Source of the DNA: Streptomyces hydrogenans
Lineage (GTDB): Bacteria > Actinomycetota > Actinomycetes > Streptomycetales > Streptomycetaceae
DNA: 41,289 nucleotides
Assembly (NCBI RefSeq): GCF_014656075.1
Contig: NZ_BNBS01000074.1
Coordinates: forward strand, 1-41,289
Direction of reading: 5' to 3'
The translations under genes and the position numbers were made by a program. This document shows positions 33,798-41,289 of the stretch, one piece after another (position 1 is the stretch's first letter; each line of letters opens with the position of its first letter). A model generated the notes under the pieces. The model was not told the origin of the DNA and made no database searches. It saw only the letters and a program-made list of their open reading frames with translations.

Positions 33798-35267
33798 TCA
33801 GACGGCCTCGGCGGACTCGGGCAGGAGCAGGGTGAGCCGGTCGGTGAGGTCGACGACCTCGGCGACGTCGCCGAAGTCGCGGGCGGCGGTGTCGACGGTC
33901 TTGCGGAGCCGGTTGTTGACCCGCTCGGAGCGGATCGAGCGGGCGACCCCGAGGGCCTTCTCGGCGAGGACGACGGACTGCTCGGGCTCGCGCTTGAGCA
34001 GGTGGACGGTGGCCATGCCGATGAGGTTGAGGGCGTACGACCGCTGGTGGTCGGGGTCCTTCTCGAAGAGCTCGACGGCCCGCTCCATGACGGGCTCGGC
34101 CAGCGAGGCGTAGGTCGGGGAGCGGCCGGCGACGTAGGCGAGGTCGCGGTAGGAGTGGGAGTTCTCGCCGTTGAGTTCGGCCTCGGTGAAGAAGCGGATC
34201 CAGTCGGGCTCGGGGCCGCCTTCGAAGGTGGCGTCGGCGAAGGTGTCCTCGGCCATCCGGACGGCCCGCTTGCACTTGGAGGGCTGGCCCATGTTGGCGT
34301 AGGCGCGGGCCTCCATCGCATACAGCATGGCCTGGGTGCGGGGGGTGGCGCAGTCCCGACTGCCGTACTGGGCGAGGTGGATGAGTTCGAGGGCGTCGTC
34401 GGGGCGGCCGAGGTGGATCATCTGCCGGCTCATGGAGGAGAGGATGTACGAGCCCAGCGGCTTGTCGCCGGCCTCCTTGGCGGCGTGCAGGGCGAGGACG
34501 AAGTACTTCTGGGCGGTGGGCTGGAGGCCCACGTCGTAGCTCATCCAGCCGGCGAGTTCGGCCAGTTCGGCGGCGACGGTGAACAGGCGCCGGGCGGTGG
34601 GGGCCGGCTGGGCCTCCTGGAGGAGGTCGGTGACCTCGTGGAGCTGGCCGACGACGGCCTTGCGGCGCAGCCCGCCGCCGCACTGGGCGTCCCACTTGCG
34701 GAACATGGCGGTGGTGGATTCGAGGAGGTCGAGCTCGATCTCGGAGAGCCGGCGCGGGCGGCGGCCGTCGGAGGGGTCGGCGGCGGGTTCGCCGGTGGGG
34801 GTGGGCACCAGCCAGCGCTGCATGGGCTCGATGAGGGCGGGTCCGGCGGCGAGCTGGAGCGAGGAGCCGAGGAAGCCGCGCCGGGCGAGCATGAGGTCGC
34901 TGCGGGAGAACTCGCTGAGCAGGGAGACGGTCTGCGGTCCGGCCCAGGGCAGGTCGACTCCGGAGACGGAGGGCGTCTGGTGGGCGGTGCGCAGTCCGAG
35001 GTCCTCGATGGCGACGACGGAGCCGAAGCGCTCGGAGAACAGCTCGGAGAGGATTCTCGGGATGGGTTCGCGGGGTTGTTCGCCGTCGAGCCAGCGGCGC
35101 ACCCGGGAGGTGTCGGTGGAGATGTGGTGGGCGCCCATCTGGCGTGCCCTGCGGTTGACCTGGCGGGCGAGTTCGCCCTTGGACCAGCCGCTGCGCACGA
35201 ACCACGAGCCGAGCCGCTCGTTGGGGCGCTTGCCGGCATTCGTACCGTCTGTGCCGCTGCCGCCCAC
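33798..35267 (-). CDS. nsdA: NsdA, negative regulator of Streptomyces differentiation
   Basis: 489 residues. The N-terminal part (GSWFVRSGWSKGELARQVN followed by HISTDTSRVRRWLDGEQP) looks like a helix-turn-helix domain; the C-terminal ~300 residues are helical and repeat-like (TPR-type), for example SYILSSMSRQMIHLGRPDDA. In S. coelicolor, loss of nsdA increases antibiotics and sporulation. GTG 35267 is chosen because of GGGGGC upstream and alignment with the known start; the frame is open far upstream but shows no gene. It is divergent from the primase/polymerase-like gene. Confidence 0.92.
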   Translation of the reverse strand: MGGSGTDGTNAGKRPNERLGSWFVRSGWSKGELARQVNRRARQMGAHHISTDTSRVRRWLDGEQPREPIPRILSELFSERFGSVVAIEDLGLRTAHQTPSVSGVDLPWAGPQTVSLLSEFSRSDLMLARRGFLGSSLQLAAGPALIEPMQRWLVPTPTGEPAADPSDGRRPRRLSEIELDLLESTTAMFRKWDAQCGGGLRRKAVVGQLHEVTDLLQEAQPAPTARRLFTVAAELAELAGWMSYDVGLQPTAQKYFVLALHAAKEAGDKPLGSYILSSMSRQMIHLGRPDDALELIHLAQYGSRDCATPRTQAMLYAMEARAYANMGQPSKCKRAVRMAEDTFADATFEGGPEPDWIRFFTEAELNGENSHSYRDLAYVAGRSPTYASLAEPVMERAVELFEKDPDHQRSYALNLIGMATVHLLKREPEQSVVLAEKALGVARSIRSERVNNRLRKTVDTAARDFGDVAEVVDLTDRLTLLLPESAEAV

Positions 35268-35705
35268 TGGAACGCCCCCATCCACCTGATTGCCTGTCGT
35301 GCGAACCCCTATCAGAATGCCGCGTCCCGCGGCTCCCCGCTCGGTGTTCCGACTCCTTCGAACGGGAAACCGGCTTGCCTCCGGCATACCCACCCGCGCA
35401 TGCCCCTCCGGGCTCCGGGTACCGAAAGTAATCCTACGATCACCCCTGTCGTGAGGGCGTGACAAGAAACGCCACCATTCGCCACCCCTTCGAATGAACT
35501 CGCCGGGCGCTCCACACGATTCACTTGACATGCGACGAACCGGAGTCGGCGGACGGAAGCGCGAAGAGGCGCGCGCCACCGTGCGCACCACCCCACGCAC
35601 GACCGTGCGCCACCCTGGGCGACGAACCCCGGGCGAGGCGTCACCGTCCGTCACGAGGGTGCTTCGGGTCGTAACCACCGGCGCGTCCGACCCGTTGGAG
35701 GGGGC
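35268..35705. other. Intergenic region between nsdA and the primase-like gene
   Basis: 438 nt without a supported gene, and less G/C-extreme than its flanks. It should hold two divergent promoters. A TTGACA at 35525-35530 (plus strand) is a good -35 without a clear -10. On the minus strand a TAGGAT (35433-35438) could be a -10 for nsdA. ACCGTGCGC occurs twice, 24 nt apart, at 35578 and 35602. Confidence 0.5.
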
Positions 35706-36359
35706 ATGGGCTTCACGATCGGCGGCATTCGTGAGATGCGGGCCGGCACACGGCGCCGCGCGCGCACCACCGAGTGCACGGCGGTGGCCGAGTACACCGG
35801 ACTCTGGGGCTGGGACGTCCAGCCCGGCGCGCGGGCCGTCTCCGGCCAGTGCTCCTGCGGCGACCGGGCCTGCGCGGCCCCGGGCGCGCACCCCCTCTCC
35901 TTCGCGTCGCCGGTACCGGCCGGCGCGGGGCTCGACGACGCGACCAAGGCGTGGGCGGAGTACCCCGGGGCGGCGCTGCTGCTGCCGGTGGGCCGCGCCT
36001 TCGACGTGATCGACGTGGCCGAGGCGGCGGGCCGGCGGGCGCTGGTCCGGATGGAGCGGATGGGGCTGCCGCTGGGTCCGGTGTGCGCGACGCCGAGCGG
36101 CCGGGCGCAGTTCTTCGTGGCGCCGGGCGCGGCGGAGGAGCTGCCGCGGCTGCTGTACCGGATGGGCTGGGACGACGCGGATCTGGACCTGCACTGCCTG
36201 GGGCCGGGCAGCCACATCACCGCTCCCCCGTCGAACCTGGGCGGGCTGGGGCCGGTGCGCTGGCTGCGGCCGCCGACGCTGGACACGGCGGGAGCGCCGC
36301 CGCAGGCCCGGCTGCTGCTCGGCACGCTGGCGTACATGTGCCATCGGACGCACGGCTGA
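35706..36359 (+). CDS. Bifunctional DNA primase/polymerase-like protein, motifs degenerate
   Basis: 217 residues. The overall pattern is that of the prim-pol (archaeo-eukaryotic primase) domain: an N-terminal CSCGDRACAAPGAHP zinc-like cluster, WAEYPGAALLLPVGRAFDVIDV, TPSGRAQFFVAPG and the late GPGSHITAPPSNLGG. The usual catalytic DxD reads DVID and the usual H after the Gly-rich turn reads Q, so catalysis is doubtful. ATG 35706 has GGAGGGGGC upstream. It has no helicase or phage genes nearby, stands opposite nsdA and ends at a strong terminator. Confidence 0.82.
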   Translation: MGFTIGGIREMRAGTRRRARTTECTAVAEYTGLWGWDVQPGARAVSGQCSCGDRACAAPGAHPLSFASPVPAGAGLDDATKAWAEYPGAALLLPVGRAFDVIDVAEAAGRRALVRMERMGLPLGPVCATPSGRAQFFVAPGAAEELPRLLYRMGWDDADLDLHCLGPGSHITAPPSNLGGLGPVRWLRPPTLDTAGAPPQARLLLGTLAYMCHRTHG

Positions 36360-36368
36360 CGGTACGGA

Positions 36369-36403
36369 GAAGGGCCCCCGCTCGTGAGGAGCGGGGGCCC
36401 TTC
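36369..36403. terminator. Bidirectional terminator between the primase-like gene and ftsY
   Basis: GAAGGGCCCCCGCTC (36369-36383), loop GTGAG, GAGCGGGGGCCCTTC (36389-36403) form a perfect 15-bp stem, starting 10 nt after one stop codon and 28 nt from the other. It can serve both convergent genes. Confidence 0.92.
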
Positions 36404-36431
36404 CGTGTTCCCGGTGTGTCGTCGCGCGGGG

Positions 36432-37658
36432 TCAGTCGCCGATCAGGGCGTCGACGAAGGCGCCCGGCTCGAAGGGGGCCAGGTCGTCCGGGCCCTCGCC
36501 GAGGCCGACGAGCTTGACGGGGACGCCGAGCTCGCGCTGGACGGCGACCACGATGCCGCCCTTGGCGGTGCCGTCGAGCTTGGTCAGGACGATGCCGGTG
36601 ATGTCGACGACCTCGGCGAAGACGCGGGCCTGGATGAGGCCGTTCTGCCCGGTGGTGGCGTCGAGGACGAGGAGGATCTCGTCGAGCGGCCCGTGCTTCT
36701 CGACGACGCGCTTGACCTTGCCGAGCTCGTCCATGAGGCCGGTCTTGGTGTGCAGGCGGCCGGCGGTGTCGATCAGGACGACGTCGGCCTTCTCGGCGAT
36801 GCCCTCCTTGACCGCGTCGAAGGCGATCGAGGCGGGGTCGCCGCCCTCGGGGCCGCGGACGGTGCGGGCGCCGACCCGGTCGCCCCAGGTCTGGAGCTGG
36901 TCGGCGGCGGCGGCGCGGAAGGTGTCGGCGGCGCCGAGGACGACGGACTTGCCGTCGGCCACCAGGACGCGGGCGAGCTTGCCGGTGGTGGTGGTCTTGC
37001 CGGTGCCGTTGACGCCGACGACCATGACGACGCCGGGGACGTCCTCGGGGCTCTCGGTGTGGACGGTGCGGTCGTAGTCGCCGAGCAGGGCGACGAGCTC
37101 CTCGCGGAGCAGGTCGCGCAGCTCGTCGGGGGTGCGGGTGCCGAGCACCTTGACCCGCTCGCGCAGCCGGTCGACCAGCTCCTGGGTGGGGGCGACGCCG
37201 ACGTCGGCGGTGAGGAGGGTCTCCTCGATCTCCTCCCAGGTGTCCTCGTCGAGGTGCTCGCGGGAGAGCAGGGTCAGCAGCCCCTTGCCCAGCGAGTTCT
37301 GGGAGCGGGCGAGCCGGGCCCGGAGGCGGACGAGGCGTCCGGCGGTGGGCTCGGGCACCTCGATCTCGGGTGCGGGCGGGGCCTCGGCGACGACCGGGTC
37401 CTCAAGGGCGGCGGGGGTCTCGACCGCCTCCTCGGCGGTCGGGAGGTCGACCTCCTCGACGGTGCGGCGTGGTTCTTCCCGCGGTGTCTCCGCCTCGTCG
37501 CCGACGTGCGGCTCGGCGGGCGGAGCGGTGATGGTCGGCGTGGTGGACGGCGGCTCGGCCGGCGGCAGCTGCTTCTTCTTGCGACCGCTGATCACGAGCC
37601 CGCTCGTCACGGCGACCGCGACGACCAGAGCGATGACTACAGCAAGGATGAGTTCCAT
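36432..37658 (-). CDS. ftsY: Signal recognition particle receptor FtsY
   Basis: 408 residues. The N-terminus MELILAVVIALVVAVAVTSG is a membrane anchor, as usual in actinobacteria, followed by an acidic Pro-rich linker of ~75 residues. The NG domain shows VVGVNGTGKTTTTGKLA, DTFRAAAADQL, VLIDTAGRLHTK and VLTKLDGTAKGG. It receives Ffh-bound ribosomes at the membrane. ATG 37658 is chosen with GGTGGA upstream; the frame is open to 37706, but that part precedes the anchor. Confidence 0.96.
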   Translation of the reverse strand: MELILAVVIALVVAVAVTSGLVISGRKKKQLPPAEPPSTTPTITAPPAEPHVGDEAETPREEPRRTVEEVDLPTAEEAVETPAALEDPVVAEAPPAPEIEVPEPTAGRLVRLRARLARSQNSLGKGLLTLLSREHLDEDTWEEIEETLLTADVGVAPTQELVDRLRERVKVLGTRTPDELRDLLREELVALLGDYDRTVHTESPEDVPGVVMVVGVNGTGKTTTTGKLARVLVADGKSVVLGAADTFRAAAADQLQTWGDRVGARTVRGPEGGDPASIAFDAVKEGIAEKADVVLIDTAGRLHTKTGLMDELGKVKRVVEKHGPLDEILLVLDATTGQNGLIQARVFAEVVDITGIVLTKLDGTAKGGIVVAVQRELGVPVKLVGLGEGPDDLAPFEPGAFVDALIGD

Positions 37659-37808
37659 AACGTCCACCAGTATCGGACACGAGCCGCCCGGTGACACCGT
37701 ACGCACGCAGCGTGGGTCGCGGGTCGGGGGCCGTCCGGGGCGTTCTCATCTGACGCCCCGTCAGCTATGGTCGCCCCTCGCCGGCAGCCCACCCGCGGAG
37801 GGGACCCC

Positions 37809-38780
37809 ATGGCCTTCAGCGTCGTTCGTCTCAACCTGGTCGACCCGCGCGCCACCCCCGAGTCCCTCGCGGACCGCTACCGCGCCGCCCTGGAGATGGC
37901 GGCCTACGCCGACGGGCACGGGGTGGACACCGTGCAGACCGAGGAGCACCACGGGGTGGAGAACAACTGGCTCCCCTCCCCCTTCGTCTTCGCGGGCGCG
38001 GTCTTCGGCGCCACCCGCCGGATCGCGGTCACGGTCTCCGCGATCATCGGCCCGCTGCACGACCCGCTGCGGCTGGCGGAGGACATCGCGGTGCTCGACC
38101 TGCTGAGCCGCGGCCGGCTGATGACGGTGGCGGGGATCGGCTACCGGCCGGAGGAGTACGAGGAGCGCGGCGTCGACTGGGGGCGGCGCGGGAAGCTCCA
38201 GGACGAGCTCCTGGAGACCCTGCTGGCCGCCTGGACCGGCGAGCCCTTCACCTACCGGGGCCGTACCGTACGGGTCACCCCGCGGCCCTTCACCCGGCCG
38301 CACCCGCTGCTGCTGGTCGGCGGCTCGTCGAAGGCGGCGGCGCGGCGGGCGGCCCGGCTGGGGCTGCCCTTCTTCCCGTCGGCGCACCTGCCGGAGCTGG
38401 AGGCGTACTACCGGGAGCGGTGCGCGGAGTACGGCACCGACGGCTGGACGATGATGCCGGGGCGGGAGACCCCGCTGCTGCACGTGTCGGAGGACCCGGA
38501 CCGGACCTGGGCGGAGTACGGGGAGCACTTCCTGCACGAGGCGCGGACCTACGCCTCCTGGCAGTCGAAGGACATCCGCTCGGCGGTGCGGTCGGCGGCG
38601 ACGAGCGTGGCGGAGCTCCGCGCGGAGGGGGTGTACCGGGTGGTGACGCCCGGGGAGTGCGCGGAGCTCGGCCTGGAGAGCCTGGTGCTGCACCCGCTGT
38701 GCGGCGGGATGCCGGTGGAGGAGGGGTGGCGGAGCCTGCGCCTCTTCTGCGACGAGGTGCTGCCCCGCCTCGGGGCGTAG
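37809..38780 (+). CDS. Luciferase-like (LLM class) flavin or F420-dependent monooxygenase
   Basis: 323 residues, TIM-barrel of the bacterial luciferase superfamily. Landmarks include YADGHGVDTVQTEEHHGVEN, the loop ISAIIGPLHDPLRLAEDI-type segment, LSRGRLMTVAGIGYRPEEYE and LLLVGGSSKAAARRAARLG. The cofactor may be FMN or F420, both used in Streptomyces. The substrate is unknown. ATG 37809 has GGAGGGG 6 nt upstream; the ATG at 37767 would add 14 residues without a ribosome binding site. It is divergent from ftsY and convergent with glcP. Confidence 0.88.
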   Translation: MAFSVVRLNLVDPRATPESLADRYRAALEMAAYADGHGVDTVQTEEHHGVENNWLPSPFVFAGAVFGATRRIAVTVSAIIGPLHDPLRLAEDIAVLDLLSRGRLMTVAGIGYRPEEYEERGVDWGRRGKLQDELLETLLAAWTGEPFTYRGRTVRVTPRPFTRPHPLLLVGGSSKAAARRAARLGLPFFPSAHLPELEAYYRERCAEYGTDGWTMMPGRETPLLHVSEDPDRTWAEYGEHFLHEARTYASWQSKDIRSAVRSAATSVAELRAEGVYRVVTPGECAELGLESLVLHPLCGGMPVEEGWRSLRLFCDEVLPRLGA

Positions 38781-38792
38781 CCGCCGGGGCGG

Positions 38793-40226
38793 TCAGCCCA
38801 TCTCCTCCAGCGACTTGCCCTTGGTCTCCTTGACGTACCTGAGCACGAAGGGGATGGAGAGCACGGCGAAGACGGTGTAGATGATGTAGGTGCCGGAGAG
38901 GTTCCAGTCCGAGAGGGACGGGAAGCTGGCGGTGATGGCCCAGTTGGCGATCCACTGGGCGGAGGCGGCGACGCCGAGGGCGGCGGCGCGGATCCGGTTG
39001 GGGAACATCTCGCCGAGGAAGACCCAGACCACCACGCCCCAGGAGAGGGCGAAGAAGAGCACGAAGACGTGGGCGGCGACGAGGGCGACCACGCCCTGGG
39101 TCTCGGGGAGCTTGCCGTCGACGAGGTCGGCGGAGAAGGCCCACGCCTCGAAGGCGAGGGCGATCGCCATGCCGACGGAGCCGACGAGGGCGAGCGGCTT
39201 GCGGCCGACCCGGTCGACCAGGACCATCGCGATCACGGTGCCGATGATGTTGATGATCGACGTGGTGAACGAGTAGAAGAACGAGCTCGACGGGTCGATG
39301 CCGACGGACTGCCAGAGCGTCGAGGAGTAGTAGAAGGCGACGTTGATGCCGACGAGCTGCTGGAAGACCGAGAGTCCGATGCCGACCCAGACGATGGGCA
39401 GCAGGCGGAAGCGGCTGCCGGGGGCGAGCAGGTCCTTGAAGGTGGACTTGTGCTCGCTGCGCATGGCCCGGTCGATCTCGGCGACGCGGTGGTCGAGGTC
39501 GACGCCCTTGCCCTCGACCTCGGCGAGGACCTCCTTGGCCCGGTCGGTCTTCCCCACGGAGATGAGGAAGCGGGGGGACTCGGGGATGGCGAAGGAGAGC
39601 AGCCCGTAGAGGAGGGCGGGGACGACCATCACGCCGAGCATCCACTGCCACGCCTCCAGGCCGCCGATCTCCCCGCGCTGGTCGCCGTCGGCGAGCTGGA
39701 GGATGCCGTAGTTGACGAGCTGGGAGATGGCGATGCCGATGACGATCGCGGCCTGCTGGAAGGAGCCGAGCCTGCCCCGGTAGGCGGCGGGGGCGACCTC
39801 GGCGATGTAGGCGGGGCCGATGACGGAGGCCATGCCGATGGCGAAGCCGCCGATGATCCGCCAGAAGGCGAGGTCCCAGAGGGCGAAGGGCAGTGCGGAG
39901 CCGACGGCGCTGACGGTGAAGAGGGCGGCCGAGATCTGCATGCAGCGGATGCGGCCGATGCGGTCGGCGATCCGGCCGGCGGTCGCGGCGCCGATGGCGC
40001 AGCCGATCAGGGCGATGGCGATGACCTGGGCGAGGGTCGCGGAGCCGATGTCGTAGCGGTCGCGGATGGCTTCGACGGCGCCGTTGATGACGGAGCTGTC
40101 GTAGCCGAAGAGGAAGCCGCCCATCGCGGCGGAGGCGGTGATGAAGATGACGTGGCCGAGGTGGTCCGGGTGCGCCGCCCTGCCTTCGGAAGGGGGCGGC
40201 GTGGGGGCGTGCGCGGTGTCGGTCAC
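38793..40226 (-). CDS. glcP: Glucose permease GlcP (sugar porter family MFS)
   Basis: 477 residues with twelve membrane segments. Sugar-porter motifs are FLFGYDSSVINGAV, RIADRIGRIRCM, PESPRFLISVGK, FQQLVGINVAFYYSS and the C-terminal KETKGKSLEEM. In S. coelicolor, GlcP encoded next to smc is the main glucose uptake system, a proton symporter; I assign the name from family and position. GTG 40226 has GAGGAG 6 nt upstream. It is transcribed away from smc in the same direction, with a 106-nt gap. Confidence 0.9.
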   Translation of the reverse strand: MTDTAHAPTPPPSEGRAAHPDHLGHVIFITASAAMGGFLFGYDSSVINGAVEAIRDRYDIGSATLAQVIAIALIGCAIGAATAGRIADRIGRIRCMQISAALFTVSAVGSALPFALWDLAFWRIIGGFAIGMASVIGPAYIAEVAPAAYRGRLGSFQQAAIVIGIAISQLVNYGILQLADGDQRGEIGGLEAWQWMLGVMVVPALLYGLLSFAIPESPRFLISVGKTDRAKEVLAEVEGKGVDLDHRVAEIDRAMRSEHKSTFKDLLAPGSRFRLLPIVWVGIGLSVFQQLVGINVAFYYSSTLWQSVGIDPSSSFFYSFTTSIINIIGTVIAMVLVDRVGRKPLALVGSVGMAIALAFEAWAFSADLVDGKLPETQGVVALVAAHVFVLFFALSWGVVVWVFLGEMFPNRIRAAALGVAASAQWIANWAITASFPSLSDWNLSGTYIIYTVFAVLSIPFVLRYVKETKGKSLEEMG

Positions 40227-40261
40227 ATCGACTCCTCGGTGTGGCGGTCCTTCGGTCCTCT

Positions 40262-40277
40262 TCCCGGATGTCCGGGA
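40262..40277 (-). other. Small hairpin between smc and glcP
   Basis: TCCCGGA, 2-nt centre TG, TCCGGGA form a 7-bp inverted repeat 55 nt past the smc stop and 36 nt before glcP. It may be an operator in the glcP promoter region or a weak terminator of smc. Confidence 0.35.
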
Positions 40278-40332
40278 GGCTTCCGGTTACCCAGGATCCC
40301 CAGTGGCGCACACCTTCGGTCCCGCCACCACT

Positions 40333-41289
40333 TCAGCGGAGCCGCTGGCTGATCACCTTCGAGACGCCGTCGCCCTGCATGGAGACCCCGTACAGCGCGT
40401 CCGCGACCTCCATCGTCCGCTTCTGGTGGGTGATCACGATGAGCTGTGAGGACTCCTGGAGCTCCCGCATGATCCGGATCAGGCGCTGGAGGTTGGTGTC
40501 GTCGAGCGCCGCCTCGACCTCGTCCATGACGTAGAAGGGGCTCGGCCGGGCCTTGAAGATCGAGACCAGCAGGGCCACGGCGGTCAGCGAGCGCTCGCCG
40601 CCGGAGAGCAGCGAGAGCCGCTTGACCTTCTTGCCGGGCGGGCGGGCCTCCACGTCGACGCCGGTGGTGAGCATGGAGTCCGGGTCGGTGAGGACCAGCC
40701 GGCCCTCGCCGCCGGGGAAGAGGCGGGAGAAGACGCCCTCGAACTCGCGGGCGGTGTCGTGGTACGCCTCCGTGAAGACCTGCTCGACCCGCTGGTCGAC
40801 CTCCTTCACGACCTGGAGGAGGTCGGCGCGGGTCTTCTTCAGGTCCTCCAGCTGCTCGGAGAGGAAGCGGTGCCGCTCCTCCAGGGCCGCGAACTCCTCC
40901 AGGGCGAGCGGGTTGACCTTGCCGAGCTGCTGGAAGGCGCGCTCGGCCGCTTTCAGTCGCTTCTCCTGCTCCGAACGGATGAACGGGCGCGGCTGGTTGC
41001 GGGGGTCGTCCGGGTCCTCCGGCAGCGTCTCCCCCTCGGCGGGCGGCGACGGCGGGACGGGCTGGTCGGGGCCGTACTCGGCGGTGAGCGCGCCGGTCTC
41101 GACCCCGAACTCCTCCAGGGCCTTCGCCTCCAGCTGCTCGATCCGCAGCCGCTTCTCCGCGCCGAGGACCTCGCCGCGGTGGACGGAGTCGGTGAGCTTG
41201 TCGAGCGCGGCCTTGAGTTCGCGGCCCCGGGCGCGGGCGGCGCCGAGGCCCTCCTCGGCGGCGGCCCGGACGGCGGCGGCGGCGGCGGC
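40333..41289 (-). CDS. smc: Chromosome segregation protein SMC, C-terminal part (gene runs off the window)
   Basis: 318 residues of the C-terminus, open to the right edge. The visible part begins in the second coiled-coil arm (KRLRIEQLEAKALEEFGVE, then a Pro-rich insert and LKAAERAFQQLGKVNPLALE, EERHRFLSEQLEDLKKTRAD) and ends with the ATPase head: LSLLSGGERSLTAVALLVSI is the ABC signature and FYVMDEVEAALDD the Walker B with D-loop. SMC with ScpA/ScpB organises chromosomes, important for sporulation septation. The start at 40809 seen in a plain ORF search is internal. Confidence 0.97.
   Translation of the reverse strand, partial: AAAAAAVRAAAEEGLGAARARGRELKAALDKLTDSVHRGEVLGAEKRLRIEQLEAKALEEFGVETGALTAEYGPDQPVPPSPPAEGETLPEDPDDPRNQPRPFIRSEQEKRLKAAERAFQQLGKVNPLALEEFAALEERHRFLSEQLEDLKKTRADLLQVVKEVDQRVEQVFTEAYHDTAREFEGVFSRLFPGGEGRLVLTDPDSMLTTGVDVEARPPGKKVKRLSLLSGGERSLTAVALLVSIFKARPSPFYVMDEVEAALDDTNLQRLIRIMRELQESSQLIVITHQKRTMEVADALYGVSMQGDGVSKVISQRLR

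Noticed and set aside
33798..36353. Longer start for nsdA, giving an 851-residue protein
   Set aside because: The extension runs through the intergenic region and antisense to the primase-like gene; the known start region and ribosome binding site are at 35267.
35706..36359. Prophage or plasmid replication gene
   Set aside because: Base composition is like the neighbours, no helicase, integrase or attachment repeats are visible, and it lies in a conserved core order.

Overview
This 41.3 kb window is chromosomal DNA of a Streptomyces or a very close relative. The evidence is the very high G+C content, frequent GTG starts, GTGA/ATGA start-stop overlaps, the developmental sigma factor WhiG, the differentiation repressor NsdA, four tandem type I signal peptidases, and a gene order that I recall matching the smc-to-rlmN part of the S. 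coelicolor chromosome. Most genes lie on the minus strand. I see no tRNA, rRNA, insertion sequence, prophage or CRISPR array.

Layout from left to right. (1) 1-4.4 kb: the end of an unrecognised plus-strand gene, then a minus-strand ABC transporter operon, thiB-thiP-thiQ, led by a clear TPP riboswitch. (2) 4.4-10.3 kb: rlmN, cdsA, frr, pyrH, tsf and rpsB, that is translation, UMP synthesis and phospholipid precursor genes. (3) 10.4-12.6 kb: a small secreted M23-like protein on the plus strand, then a TetR regulator and whiG on the minus strand. (4) 12.8-16.4 kb: dprA, comM, yraN and a DUF2469 gene, the usual DNA-processing cluster. (5) 16.4-23.4 kb: a Nudix hydrolase, sipZ, sipY, sipX, sipW, rplS, trmD, rimM, khpA and rpsP. 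(6) 23.5-27.4 kb: a SprT-like zinc protein, a divergent plus-strand methyltransferase and a second-type FtsH protease. (7) 27.5-33.6 kb: ffh, then the nitrogen operon amtB-glnK-glnD under a recognisable GlnR box. (8) 33.8-41.3 kb: nsdA divergent from a DNA primase/polymerase-like gene, then ftsY, a plus-strand luciferase-like monooxygenase, the glucose permease glcP and the C-terminal part of smc.

How the parts work together. The targeting GTPases Ffh and FtsY, four signal peptidases and the membrane protease FtsH form a protein-export and membrane-quality neighbourhood. amtB, glnK and glnD form the ammonium uptake and PII signalling unit. rpsB, tsf, frr, rpsP, rplS, trmD, rimM and rlmN serve ribosome structure, maturation and function. 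whiG and nsdA link the region to development.

The window is mostly ordinary core genome, and I found no convincing new multi-gene system. The items most worth checking are: a 17-bp perfect hairpin that buries the yraN ribosome binding site; an M23-like protein that keeps the zinc ligands but lacks both catalytic histidines, with a second SD-masking hairpin in front of it; a primase/polymerase-like protein whose catalytic motifs look degraded; two unrelated 21-nt tandem repeats (one inside the Nudix gene, one between convergent genes); and a 30-nt palindrome with a competing partner between divergent genes near 24.3 kb.
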